A DNA stretch of 64,000 nucleotides from Streptomyces sp. NRRL B-1347. GTDB taxonomy: Bacteria > Actinomycetota > Actinomycetes > Streptomycetales > Streptomycetaceae. Location of the stretch: the NCBI RefSeq assembly GCF_000720325.1, contig NZ_JOJM01000024.1, positions 124,001-188,000 of the forward strand. Direction: 5' to 3'. A program made the translations under genes and the position numbers. Of the stretch, positions 28,596 to 36,022 are shown one piece after another. Below the pieces are notes generated by a model. The model searched no databases, was not told the DNA's origin, and worked only from the letters and a program-made list of their open reading frames with translations. Position 1 is the stretch's first letter. Each line of letters starts with the position of its first letter.

Positions 28596-28630
28596 GGCCC
28601 CCTCTCCGCAAACCACGCGAAGAGGGGGCC
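28596..28630 (-). terminator. Terminator after the secreted SH3-like gene
   Basis: GGCCCCCTCT (28596-28605) pairs with AGAGGGGGCC (28621-28630), 15-nt loop, 20 bases after the stop at 28651. The gap 28366-28595 before the next gene shows nothing else definite. Confidence 0.8.
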
Positions 28631-28650
28631 CACTCAGACCGCGCCGGACC

Positions 28651-29082
28651 TCAGTACAGGTACGCCGCCGTCACCCAGCCGCGATACCCGGAGGGCAGCC
28701 CGTAGGCCGAGCCGCCCCGCAGGGTCACCCGGTGCCAGATCTGCCCCCGCGCATCCTGCTTCGCGCCGACCAGCTTGACCCGGTCCCCCTTCGCCAGCAT
28801 GCCCAGGATCCGGTACTGGGTCCCCGGACCGGTGCGCAGCCGGAGGCCGTTCACCGTCGCCCGGGCGATCTCACCGCGCTGTAACCCGTCGGCGCCCGCC
28901 GCAGCCGCAGCCGCAGCAGTCCCCGCAGGCCCCGGCACCGGGACCGGTGTTCGCACCGCCGCCGAAGGTCCGTGCTGCGTGGACGGGACGTCCGGCATGG
29001 CCGACGCCGCCGACACACCCACCATGCCGACGCCGACCGCCACCGCCGCCGCCAGCGCCATCCCGCGAATCTTGCGTGCCAT
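28651..29082 (-). CDS. Secreted SH3-domain protein
   Basis: 143 residues. A signal peptide (MARKIRGMALAAAVAVGVGM ... SAASA) is followed by a Pro/Ala linker and one bacterial SH3 domain (ATVNGLRLRTGPGTQYRILGML, then GDRVKLVGAKQD, ending RGWVTAAYLY). Such domains usually bind cell wall. AAGGAG lies eight bases before ATG 29082. Two KorSA-like operators upstream place it under the element repressor, so it may act during mating or spread. Confidence 0.85.
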   Translation of the reverse strand: MARKIRGMALAAAVAVGVGMVGVSAASAMPDVPSTQHGPSAAVRTPVPVPGPAGTAAAAAAAGADGLQRGEIARATVNGLRLRTGPGTQYRILGMLAKGDRVKLVGAKQDARGQIWHRVTLRGGSAYGLPSGYRGWVTAAYLY

Positions 29083-29130
29083 CTGAAAACTCCTTCAGGT
29101 CGAGGCGAGCAGCCAACCCATCGGTCAACC

Positions 29131-29146
29131 ACTCATCCGAATGAGT
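29131..29146. promoter_or_regulatory. KorSA-like operator, SH3 gene proximal site
   Basis: ACTCATCCGAATGAGT, identical to the core of the operator at 26448-26475, 49 bases upstream of the SH3 gene ATG on the minus strand. Confidence 0.82.
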
Positions 29147-29180
29147 TTCCAGACTTGCGCCCCATCTGGTCATGGGTCAA

Positions 29181-29200
29181 CCACTTATCCGAATGAGTGG
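29181..29200. promoter_or_regulatory. KorSA-like operator, SH3 gene distal site
   Basis: CCACTTATCCGAATGAGTGG, one mismatch from the palindrome. Its centre is 52 bp from the proximal site, about five helical turns, so both sites face the same side of the DNA. Confidence 0.78.
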
Positions 29201-29226
29201 CATGCCAGGCCTCACCCTCACGACAG

Positions 29227-29260
29227 GAAGCCCCCGTTCCGCATTCGGAACAGGGGCTTC
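29227..29260. terminator. Terminator between the operator pair and the upstream operon
   Basis: 15-bp stem with one mismatch: 29227-29241 against 29246-29260 around a 4-nt loop. Probably ends the minus-strand pair 29902-29274. Confidence 0.8.
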
Positions 29261-29273
29261 AAGGGTTAGCGAC

Positions 29274-29480
29274 TTAACGTCGCATAAGGGGTATCTCATC
29301 CCATTGCGGGAGTTGAGCGAACAAGTGCGCGTGATCCGCGCATGAGGAGAGGGTGTCCCCCGCTCCTCCGCTCGCACTCTGCGTAGAGCCGATCGCCACG
29401 GGCGCGGTAGTCCAGTGCCCGCAGACAGTGAACACGCGCTCCGGCCCCGAGCGCTCACCGGCATCTGTGCTGCCGCTCAT
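29274..29480 (-). CDS. Hypothetical small protein
   Basis: 68 residues with three or four cysteine/histidine positions (FTVCGHWTTAP, SSCADHAHLF). ATG 29480 overlaps the upstream stop as ATGA, so it is coupled to the 29477-29902 gene. No family recognised. Confidence 0.55.
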   Translation of the reverse strand: MSGSTDAGERSGPERVFTVCGHWTTAPVAIGSTQSASGGAGDTLSSCADHAHLFAQLPQWDEIPLMRR

Positions 29481-29902
29481 GCGATCACCGCCGAGGCGAG
29501 CCCGGATGGCACGTAGCCGCACCAGTCGTAGCCCAACTCAGAGAAGGCGAGGGCGACTTGTCGCAGCCTCACGCGCTCCCGCTCGTCTATGCCTATGCCG
29601 GATGGCTCCGCCTCCTGTTGGCGGGCACGCTCAGAACGCGGCGGCCGGATGTGCTCTCGTTGCCGACCGCGTCGCCTGAAGGCAAGCGGCATGGTCGCTT
29701 CGGCCCGGAAGAGAGCTTGCGCCTCCTCCTTGGTCGGGCACGTCCAGGGCCGGGACCATGGGGCCACGTAGACGGGACCGTGCACTAGCGGGTTGTGTGC
29801 GGCTAAGAACTCCTCCGAGTGACGGCCGGGCCCGTCGGGGCGTCGAGCCCCTGGTAGCCGGTCCAGCACCCATCCGAAGGCTTTGGCGATAGCATCGCGC
29901 AT
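29477..29902 (-). CDS. Hypothetical protein
   Basis: 141 residues, start MRDAIAKAFGWVLDRLPGARR; a strongly basic arginine-rich centre (AFRRRGRQREHIRPPRSER) suggests nucleic acid contact, which is inference. First of a two-gene unit with 29274-29480. No domain recognised. Confidence 0.55.
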   Translation of the reverse strand: MRDAIAKAFGWVLDRLPGARRPDGPGRHSEEFLAAHNPLVHGPVYVAPWSRPWTCPTKEEAQALFRAEATMPLAFRRRGRQREHIRPPRSERARQQEAEPSGIGIDERERVRLRQVALAFSELGYDWCGYVPSGLASAVIA

Positions 29903-30015
29903 GGTCGATTCAGCTCCTAGTCAGCTGTGTCGGCAAGCCCCGGCGGATCGGGCCTAATCGATCCCTCGGGGCGCTTCATCCGCCAACGGAGATCACTCCG
30001 CTGACGACGGTGGAT

Positions 30016-30867
30016 CTACGCGGGCGCCTCTTCCAGCGCCTTGCAGACCTCATGGACGGTCGGTCGGTCTTCCGACACGGGACGCAGCATGTCGACGATC
30101 AGCCGCCCCAGCGCACCCGCCACGTTCACCGGTCGGTGCGGCCCAAGCGCCACCGCCTGACGCTGTACAGCGCGCGGTGCGTCATCGGGGTACTCCACAT
30201 GGCGCCACCCGGTGGCCGCCATGAACAGCGACGCTCCCAGCGCGTAGACGTCCGCAGACTGTGTCGGCTCCGCCTCCCCGTACTCCAGGACTTGCCGGGC
30301 GATCTCCGGGCTCTCGTAGTGCACGAGACAGCCCCGGTACGGGAAGTCGACCCGCTGCGGGATCTCAGCGCCTCGCGCCAGCGCGAGATCAATCAGCACG
30401 GCCTGTACGGGGTCCTGGCGCACGATGAAGTGAGCAGGCTGCACGTCACCGTGCACGTACCCCTTGTCGTGCAGTGTGGCGAGAACCCGCGCACAAGCCA
30501 GAGCATCACGAGCCGGAGGAGCCACGACGCGCTCACGGGACCGGAGGGACGTCCACAGGACTTGCAGGCTGACTCCGTCATGCCACGGCTGCACGTTCCA
30601 GGTTCCGCGCTCCCACTTGCCGTACACGGCCACGTCGCACCCCAGCTCCTGAAGCACCGCGCCCTCCCGTGCCGGAGCCAGAGCAGGCCACTCCGCAGCC
30701 TCCCACTCGTCGGTAGCCGTGATCGGGTATCCGAGCTTCACCGCGTACTCAGCCAGGCTCGTACGCACATGCCATACGGTCGAGCCGCGCCGATGGAGCA
30801 CCAGCGTGCTGGACTCCGCTTGCAGCAGGTGAGCCACGGGCGCCGGGATGGGGTAAGGGTCGTTCAC
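30016..30867 (-). CDS. Protein-kinase-like protein
   Basis: 283 residues with a kinase fold: the lysine in EYAVKLGY (Lys44), the catalytic loop HGDVQPAHFI (His139, Asp141, with His replacing the usual Asn), and LIDLALARG with Asp160 in place of DFG Asp. A later APE-like HYESPEI and DVYALGASLF complete the Ser/Thr-kinase C-lobe. The N-lobe is short and lacks a glycine-rich loop. No membrane helix. GTG 30867 is preferred, with AAAGGA six bases upstream, over an in-frame TTG. Located on the element beside the GRDP-like protein and a TPR regulator. Confidence 0.78.
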   Translation of the reverse strand: MNDPYPIPAPVAHLLQAESSTLVLHRRGSTVWHVRTSLAEYAVKLGYPITATDEWEAAEWPALAPAREGAVLQELGCDVAVYGKWERGTWNVQPWHDGVSLQVLWTSLRSRERVVAPPARDALACARVLATLHDKGYVHGDVQPAHFIVRQDPVQAVLIDLALARGAEIPQRVDFPYRGCLVHYESPEIARQVLEYGEAEPTQSADVYALGASLFMAATGWRHVEYPDDAPRAVQRQAVALGPHRPVNVAGALGRLIVDMLRPVSEDRPTVHEVCKALEEAPA

Positions 30868-30885
30868 TGGAGATCCTTTCAACAG

Positions 30886-30924
30886 GGCAGAGCCGATCCG
30901 TTACAGCCCCGGATCGGCTCTGCC
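30886..30924 (-). terminator. Terminator after the GRDP-like gene
   Basis: Perfect 15-bp stem, 30886-30900 against 30910-30924, 9-nt loop. It separates the GRDP-like gene from the kinase-like gene on the same strand. Confidence 0.88.
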
Positions 30925-30950
30925 GCTAGCGCGCCACTAGCGCGGACAGA

Positions 30951-31388
30951 TCACTTGCCGTAGGGGCGTCCGCAGTCCGCATCACACTGCGCAGCGTTCT
31001 CCCCGTTCACGGTCCACAGGTCATCCAAGACCACGAAGCCAGCCGCCTTGAGAGCGCGCGCCGACGCGGTGACGTCCTCCACCGTGCGGCAGCCCGCGCC
31101 GATCGCGGGGGTGTGGTGCAGGAAGTGACCCGCGTGACTCTGGCAGAACTTGGCGTACTCCCGCGTGTGCAGGATGAACGCATGTAGGCCCAAGTCCACG
31201 TCATCGCTCGGGACCATCCGCTGGGTCGTCGCAGCGGTGTAGACGAACGCGAACGCTTGATCAGCTATCCGCTGCGCACGCTCCATCGACTGCCCACTGT
31301 GGACGTGGACGAAGTGGGCGACGCTGCGGGCAAGTTCCTCGCTCACGAGCGAGGAGCCCGTGCGGAGTTCGGTCGCTGTTGCGGTCAT
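30951..31388 (-). CDS. GRDP-like (glycine-rich-domain-containing protein-like) protein
   Basis: 145 residues. The VDLGLHAFILHTREYAKFCQ and FLHHTP stretches match the conserved DLxxHxFIL-hTxxYxxFC and HHxP pattern of GRDP-like (PF07173-type) proteins found in many Streptomyces genomes. Function unknown. Four cysteines in the C-terminus (GCRT, QCDADCG) may bind metal. AGGAGGGA is well placed before ATG 31388. Confidence 0.75.
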   Translation of the reverse strand: MTATATELRTGSSLVSEELARSVAHFVHVHSGQSMERAQRIADQAFAFVYTAATTQRMVPSDDVDLGLHAFILHTREYAKFCQSHAGHFLHHTPAIGAGCRTVEDVTASARALKAAGFVVLDDLWTVNGENAAQCDADCGRPYGK

Positions 31389-31943
31389 TGCACGTTCCCT
31401 CCTAGGTGGAGTGGTGCACCTTGCGAACCGCCCCCGCCGCCCAGCCTCACCAGTCGGGGGAAGCAGGCCAGAGCCAAGACGACAGGGACGGAACCGATGG
31501 ACGGTGAGCCCCCGACAAGCAGCACCCCTTGCAGCAGAGTCGGGGGCTAACCGCTGGCCCGGCAGCCCCGATGTCAGAGTCAGGGCCATAGGGCCGGGCC
31601 ATACCGCGCCCATCCCTGATGCACGGGACGAAGACGGACGCGGGGGCCTTGCTGGCTCCGCCCTGCCGACCGTCCCCCGAAGCGGGGTCCGGGCAGAAAG
31701 GGCGCGGCGCGGAGGGCGGAGCCACCCGTTCGGTTGCGCCCCGCCGACAGGGCGCAAGCGAACGGAGTTTCGGTTACGGCGGATGCGCCGCGGCGATATC
31801 TGTGGGTGCCATGTGCTCTGCTCCGAATCGAGCGGCGGCGAGTTCGACACCAAGACAACTCCCGTGCGGGCAAAGGGAGTAGCGTCTGAGGGGGTGGTAA
31901 ACCTTGGCACTTCTGACCGGAGCCAAAGGAGCAGCGTGCAGCG
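31389..31943. other. Divergent intergenic region on the element
   Basis: 555 bases between the GRDP-like gene and the TPR regulator. Contains a 9-bp inverted repeat GCCCCCGAC / GTCGGGGGC (31508-31516 and 31539-31547) and presumably two promoters. Open frames in it lack ribosome sites. It could hold a replication or regulatory site, but nothing more can be shown. Confidence 0.45.
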
Positions 31944-33302
31944 ATGACGAACCCGAACGGAAGACTCCGCGACATGCTCACTCGCTCCGGGATGAGCCAA
32001 GCCGAGCTGGCTCGGCGAGTACAGGCCCGAGCCAAGGACATCGGACATGTTCAGGTCAGCCCGGATGCCAGCAGCGTCCGGCGCTGGATGGACGGCATGA
32101 CCCCACGGGCCCCGCTACCCGTGATCATCGCGGATGTCCTCTCCGCTCGCCTCGGCCGCCGCATCACTACGTACGACGTTGGCCTAGGAGACCCGCCAGA
32201 CCTTGACCGTTCGCTGACGTACCACGCATCGTGGGCAGAAACTGTCGAGGCCGTGACCGAACTCGGGAGAGCGGATATGGATCGCAGGAAATTCCTGGCA
32301 GCAACGCCGTTCGCAGTGGGAGCCGGTATCGGCCCATCGCGTGACTGGCTTTTGAGCACTCTCGACCAGGCCCCGGAACCCACGAGCAGTGAACGCCTCC
32401 GACTTGAAGACGTCACGAAGGTTCGCAACATGTTTGGCGCATTCCAAGAGATTGACGTCATGCAAGGCGGGGGTAGTGGGCGTGATCTGCTCAAGAAGTA
32501 CATGAACGAGCACGTCTATCCGCTGTTGCGGCAGGCCTACTCCAAAAAGGTCTATCGCGCCCTCACTGCCGCCATCTGTGAGCAGACCTACTTGCTTGGA
32601 TGGATGGCATTCGATAATGGAGAGCATTCGGCCGCGCATCGGTACTTGATTCAAAGCCTTCGGATGGCTGACGAGTCACACGATGCAGCACTAGGTGCCC
32701 ACGTCTTGGCAGGCATGGCCGACCAAGCGACACTCACCGGGAACCCGGAAGAGGGGCGAAGGCTAGCGCAGACGGGGCGTCACGGCCTCGCCAAAGTCGA
32801 TGCGCCGTCGTGTCGCGCAGACCTTTGGGTCCTGGAAGCACGCGCCCTGGCAGCCCTTGGAGACAAGGCGGGCACCGCGCGAGCAGTGCTGAATTCCGAG
32901 AAGGAATTTTCACGTGCGGAATCCGAAAAGGATAAGCCCGCGTGGGCGAAATTCATTGATGGAGCCTACCTCCATGGAGAAATCGCCAACGCCTTCCGCG
33001 ACTTGGAGCAACCGGAGCGGGCAGCCGAGCATGCAACGCGCTCCATCGAATATGCCAAGAAGCAGAATCGAGCGCGGCGCGGAGCGATGTCACAGGCCGC
33101 GTTGGCCGTCACGCACCTACAGCGAAAGGATCTAGAGGCCGCTCACTCTGCGAGCGTGAAGACAATTGATCTCGCCCGACAGGTGAAGTCCTCCCGTGCC
33201 GTGGAAGCACTGCAAGATGTGCAGCGGCGGATGGTCCCCTTCGGCGCACACCCTCTCGTCGCAGATATCAACGAGCGGGCCCGCGCCCTCTTGGCTGTGT
33301 AG
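31944..33302 (+). CDS. Helix-turn-helix/TPR regulator, NsdA-like
   Basis: 452 residues. The N-terminal helix-turn-helix (RDMLTRSGMSQAELARRVQ, then SSVRRWMDG) is followed by a twin-arginine-looking MDRRKFLAATPFAVGAGIG segment that is usual in this family without export, and by TPR-like helices to the C-terminus. Same build as the chromosomal regulator at 14808-16253. AAAGGAG lies 12 bases before ATG 31944. It is divergent from the GRDP-like and kinase-like genes and may regulate them; this is inference. Confidence 0.82.
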   Translation: MTNPNGRLRDMLTRSGMSQAELARRVQARAKDIGHVQVSPDASSVRRWMDGMTPRAPLPVIIADVLSARLGRRITTYDVGLGDPPDLDRSLTYHASWAETVEAVTELGRADMDRRKFLAATPFAVGAGIGPSRDWLLSTLDQAPEPTSSERLRLEDVTKVRNMFGAFQEIDVMQGGGSGRDLLKKYMNEHVYPLLRQAYSKKVYRALTAAICEQTYLLGWMAFDNGEHSAAHRYLIQSLRMADESHDAALGAHVLAGMADQATLTGNPEEGRRLAQTGRHGLAKVDAPSCRADLWVLEARALAALGDKAGTARAVLNSEKEFSRAESEKDKPAWAKFIDGAYLHGEIANAFRDLEQPERAAEHATRSIEYAKKQNRARRGAMSQAALAVTHLQRKDLEAAHSASVKTIDLARQVKSSRAVEALQDVQRRMVPFGAHPLVADINERARALLAV

Positions 33303-33395
33303 CGACGTATGCGGCATCTCTCGATGCGCCCGAAGGGACACCGTCCCCAGCTTCTGCCCGTAGGCTTCACGCGGGTCAACGACTGGCCCCACAAT

Positions 33396-33433
33396 GATCA
33401 AGGGCGGTCCCCCGGCAGGTACCGCCCTTGATC
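33396..33433 (+). terminator. Terminator at the right end of the element
   Basis: GATCAAGGGCGGT (33396-33408) pairs perfectly with ACCGCCCTTGATC (33421-33433), 12-nt loop, 93 bases after the regulator stop. Confidence 0.88.
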
Positions 33434-33500
33434 CACGCATTACCCCAGGTGAGACCCTACGAGCGCAGAGTGAACGCAAATGCTACCTGCGTGAACAGTC

Positions 33501-33521
33501 CCGAAGGGGCCGATGCCGAAG
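33501..33521. repeat. attR core, right 21-bp direct repeat
   Basis: Identical to 19743-19763. Continues in frame into the displaced tail of DUF4191. Confidence 0.92.
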
Positions 33522-33557
33522 AACGTGCGCATGCCGCGCGGTCCGAAGGCGCGCTAG
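33501..33557 (+). pseudogene. Displaced native 3' end of the DUF4191 gene
   Basis: Reads in the DUF4191 frame as PKGPMPKNVRMPRGPKAR and stop TAG 33555-33557. The first seven residues are the att core; the other eleven were the native C-terminus before integration. It has no start or promoter here and is a remnant marking the target gene. Confidence 0.88.
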
Positions 33558-33571
33558 CGCGTCGTACCCGT

Positions 33572-33626
33572 ATACGTCGATGGGGCGGCCGGAACCCAGC
33601 AGGTTCCGGCCGCCCCATCGACGTAT
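33572..33626. terminator. Very strong bidirectional hairpin, original DUF4191/RDD terminator
   Basis: Perfect 25-bp stem (33572-33596 against 33602-33626) around a 5-nt loop, 15 bases after the old DUF4191 stop and upstream of the convergent RDD gene's end. It is now 13.8 kb from the DUF4191 gene it served. Confidence 0.93.
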
Positions 33627-33748
33627 GTCCGAAGACCGCCGCGGCTGTGAGCCAACGCGTGTCTGTCTGAAGTCTCTGAAGGCGCTGAGGGCCGCGTCCC
33701 AGAAGCCCGGGGCGGCGGGTGGCGGGGAGCCGCCCGGGCAGCGGGGAG

Positions 33749-34216
33749 CTAGCCGCGCACCTGCACGGCGCGGGCCAGGCGGTCGTGGAGGCCGCGGCCG
33801 TCGCGGTCCCAGATGATGGCGGGGATGCCCAGGCAGAGCAGCACGCTGCGCACCACCACGCGGCCGATGCCGAGGCGGCCGCCGCCCTCGGCGATGACGC
33901 GCAGGCCGAAGAGCCGCTTGCCGGGCGTGCAGCCGACCGTGCCGACGGTCAGGACGCTCATCACGAAGAGCAGGCCGAGCGCCCAGTTGCCCGCCGCCTG
34001 CGCGTTGTCCCGCGCGAACAGGCCGTACGCGATGACCATGACCAGGGCCCAGTCGACGGCGATCGCCCCGATCCTGCGCCCCGGCCGCGCAATCGAACCC
34101 GGGCCCTCCTCGGGCAGGCCGAGCTGCTCTCCCCGGTATCCGAAGTCGACGCCCGCGTCCTCCGCTGCCGCGCGGGGGCCGGAGAGCCACGATCCGATTG
34201 CTTGCCTGTTGTCCAC
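33749..34216 (-). CDS. RDD-family membrane protein
   Basis: 155 residues with the RDD pattern: RPGRRIGAIAVDWALVMVIAYGLF as the first helix with the Arg/Asp residues, a second helix (WALGLLFVMSVLTVGTVG) and TPGKRLFGLRVI, then an amphipathic end. GTG 34216 (MDNRQAIGSW) begins at the conserved start; longer frames run into the glnA control region. Function unknown; convergent with DUF4191 in the native order. Confidence 0.88.
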   Translation of the reverse strand: MDNRQAIGSWLSGPRAAAEDAGVDFGYRGEQLGLPEEGPGSIARPGRRIGAIAVDWALVMVIAYGLFARDNAQAAGNWALGLLFVMSVLTVGTVGCTPGKRLFGLRVIAEGGGRLGIGRVVVRSVLLCLGIPAIIWDRDGRGLHDRLARAVQVRG

Positions 34217-34337
34217 CCGTCCACGGTACTGCGCCCGATCGCGTACGGGTCCTGGCGGGGTCCCGGTGGGGTCCTGATGGGAGCCGGGCAGGAGGGCGTC
34301 GGCGGGGTCCGGGGCGGGCCGGGGCACCCCCGCCCGG

Positions 34338-34375
34338 TTAACTTCGGCGAAACAAACGGGTCACGCTTGAGAAAT
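34338..34375. promoter_or_regulatory. GlnR operator of glnA
   Basis: Four half-sites with exact 6-bp spacers: TTAAC (34338-34342), GAAAC (34349-34353), GTCAC (34360-34364), GAAAT (34371-34375). This matches the known actinobacterial GlnR consensus gTnAc-n6-GaAAc repeated twice, 98 bases upstream of the glnA ATG. Confidence 0.9.
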
Positions 34376-34473
34376 GCCCCCTCCCTATGGTCGGGTCCAG
34401 CGTGTGCCACCGCACTGGCCGCACGACCGAGCTGCAACCCCGCTCCTCCTTGGGCGGGAGTAGGAGGAGCTGG

Positions 34474-35883
34474 ATGTTCCAGAACGCCGACGACGCCAAG
34501 AAGTTCCTCGCGGATGAGGACGTGAAGTTCGTAGACGTCCGCTTCTGCGACCTGCCGGGTGTGATGCAGCACTTCACGGTGCCGGCCGAGGCGTTCGACC
34601 CCACGGAGGAGCTGGCCTTCGACGGCTCCTCCATCCGCGGCTTCCAGGCCATCCACGAGTCCGACATGGCGCTGCGCGCCGACCTGTCGACGGCCCGCGT
34701 GGACCCCTTCCGCCGCGACAAGACGCTGAACGTCAACTTCTTCATCCACGACCCGATCACGGGCGAGCAGTACTCCCGCGACCCGCGCAACGTCGCCAAG
34801 AAGGCCGAGGCCTACCTCGCCTCCACCGGCATCGCGGACACCGCGTACTTCGGCCCCGAGGCCGAGTTCTACGTCTTCGACTCGGTGCGCTTCGAGACCT
34901 CCGCCAACCGCTCGATGTACGAGATCGACTCCGAGGCGGGCGCCTGGAACACCGGCGCGGTCGAGAACAACCGTGGCTACAAGGTCCGCTACAAGGGCGG
35001 CTACTTCCCGGCCCCGCCGGTCGACCACTTCGCCGACCTGCGCGCCGAGATCTCCCTGGAGCTGGACAAGCAGGGCCTGAAGGTCGAGCGCCAGCACCAC
35101 GAGGTGGGCACGGCAGGCCAGGCCGAGATCAACTACAAGTTCAACACGCTGCTCGCCGCGGCCGACGACCTGATGCTCTTCAAGTACATCGTGAAGAACG
35201 TCGCCTGGCGCAACGGCAAGACCGCGACCTTCATGCCGAAGCCGATCTTCGGTGACAACGGCTCGGGCATGCACGTCCACCAGTCCCTGTGGACCGGCGG
35301 CGAGCCCCTCTTCTACGACGAGCAGGGCTACGCGGGCCTCTCGGACACCGCCCGCTACTACATCGGCGGCATCCTCAAGCACGCCCCGTCCCTCCTCGCC
35401 TTCACCAACCCGACGGTGAACTCGTACCACCGCCTGGTCCCCGGTTTCGAGGCCCCGGTCAACCTGGTCTACTCGCAGCGCAACCGCTCCGCCGCGATGC
35501 GCATCCCGATCACGGGCTCCAACCCGAAGGCCAAGCGCGTCGAGTTCCGCGCGCCCGACCCGTCCTCGAACCCGTACCTGGCGTTCTCCGCCCTCCTGCT
35601 CGCAGGCCTGGACGGCGTCAAGAACAAGATCGAGCCGGCCGAGCCGATCGACAAGGACCTCTACGAGCTCGCCCCCGAGGAGCACGCGGGCGTCCCCCAG
35701 GTCCCCACCTCCCTCCCCGCGGTCCTCGACGCCCTCGAGGCGGACAACGAGTACCTCCAGGCCGGCGGCGTCTTCACCTCCGACCTCATCGAGACCTGGA
35801 TCGACTACAAGCGCACGAACGAGATCGCCCCGATCCAGCTGCGGCCGCACCCGCACGAGTTCGAGCTCTACTTCGACATCTAG
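34474..35883 (+). CDS. glnA: Glutamine synthetase type I
   Basis: 469-residue dodecameric glutamine synthetase making glutamine from glutamate, ammonia and ATP. Family motifs are intact: [20 protein letters not shown] (metal), the ATP-binding [33 protein letters not shown] and the NRSAAMRIP active-site segment. The adenylylation site is Tyr397 in DLYEL, so GlnE can modify it. AGGAGGAG precedes ATG 34474. The GlnR operator at 34338-34375 controls it. The sequence after the stop (35954-36022) is suspect but the gene itself is complete. Confidence 0.97.
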   Translation: MFQNADDAKKFLADEDVKFVDVRFCDLPGVMQHFTVPAEAFDPTEELAFDGSSIRGFQAIHESDMALRADLSTARVDPFRRDKTLNVNFFIHDPITGEQYSRDPRNVAKKAEAYLASTGIADTAYFGPEAEFYVFDSVRFETSANRSMYEIDSEAGAWNTGAVENNRGYKVRYKGGYFPAPPVDHFADLRAEISLELDKQGLKVERQHHEVGTAGQAEINYKFNTLLAAADDLMLFKYIVKNVAWRNGKTATFMPKPIFGDNGSGMHVHQSLWTGGEPLFYDEQGYAGLSDTARYYIGGILKHAPSLLAFTNPTVNSYHRLVPGFEAPVNLVYSQRNRSAAMRIPITGSNPKAKRVEFRAPDPSSNPYLAFSALLLAGLDGVKNKIEPAEPIDKDLYELAPEEHAGVPQVPTSLPAVLDALEADNEYLQAGGVFTSDLIETWIDYKRTNEIAPIQLRPHPHEFELYFDI

Positions 35884-35953
35884 GAGGCGAGGCTCCGCCC
35901 GCGGACGCGGACAGCGGCGAGCCAGCGTTCTCCCATGCGGAGAGGCGGGGGCC

Positions 35954-36022
35954 GGGGGGGGGGGGGCTCCGGGCCCCCCCCCCCCCCGGGGGGGGGTTTT
36001 TCTCTTTCTCCCGGTTTTTTTT
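35954..36022. other. Homopolymer-rich junction, probable assembly artefact
   Basis: G13 (35954-35966), C14 (35974-35987), G9 (35988-35996), T5 (35997-36001), then T8 (36015-36022). Nothing like this occurs elsewhere in the window. It marks the exact point where the reading frame of the large secreted protein loses sense. Confidence 0.85.

Larger units (their letters stand above)
19743..33521. mobile_element. Integrative conjugative-type element (AICE-like) with serine integrase
   Basis: About 13.8 kb between identical 21-bp direct repeats at 19743-19763 and 33501-33521. Contents in order: integrase, small acidic protein, RepSA-like initiator, small membrane proteins, TraB translocase, two small genes, KorSA-like repressor, small accessory genes, secreted SH3-like protein, kinase-like, GRDP-like and TPR regulator. 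The rep/tra/kor set is that of pSAM2-like actinomycete elements, which usually carry a tyrosine integrase; here it is a large serine recombinase. The host side before 19743 is DUF4191, and after 33521 come its native tail and RDD/glnA, so chromosomal order is restored when the element is removed. Confidence 0.93.

Noticed and set aside
30010..30963. 317-codon plus-strand frame opposite the kinase-like gene
   Set aside because: The minus strand shows kinase motifs and a terminator; this frame does not.
34100..34330. N-terminal extension of the RDD protein to 34327
   Set aside because: The extra 37 residues would overlap the glnA control region and are proline-rich; GTG 34216 begins the conserved protein.
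34471..35856. Minus-strand frame opposite glnA
   Set aside because: glnA is fully supported, including the GlnR site and Tyr397.
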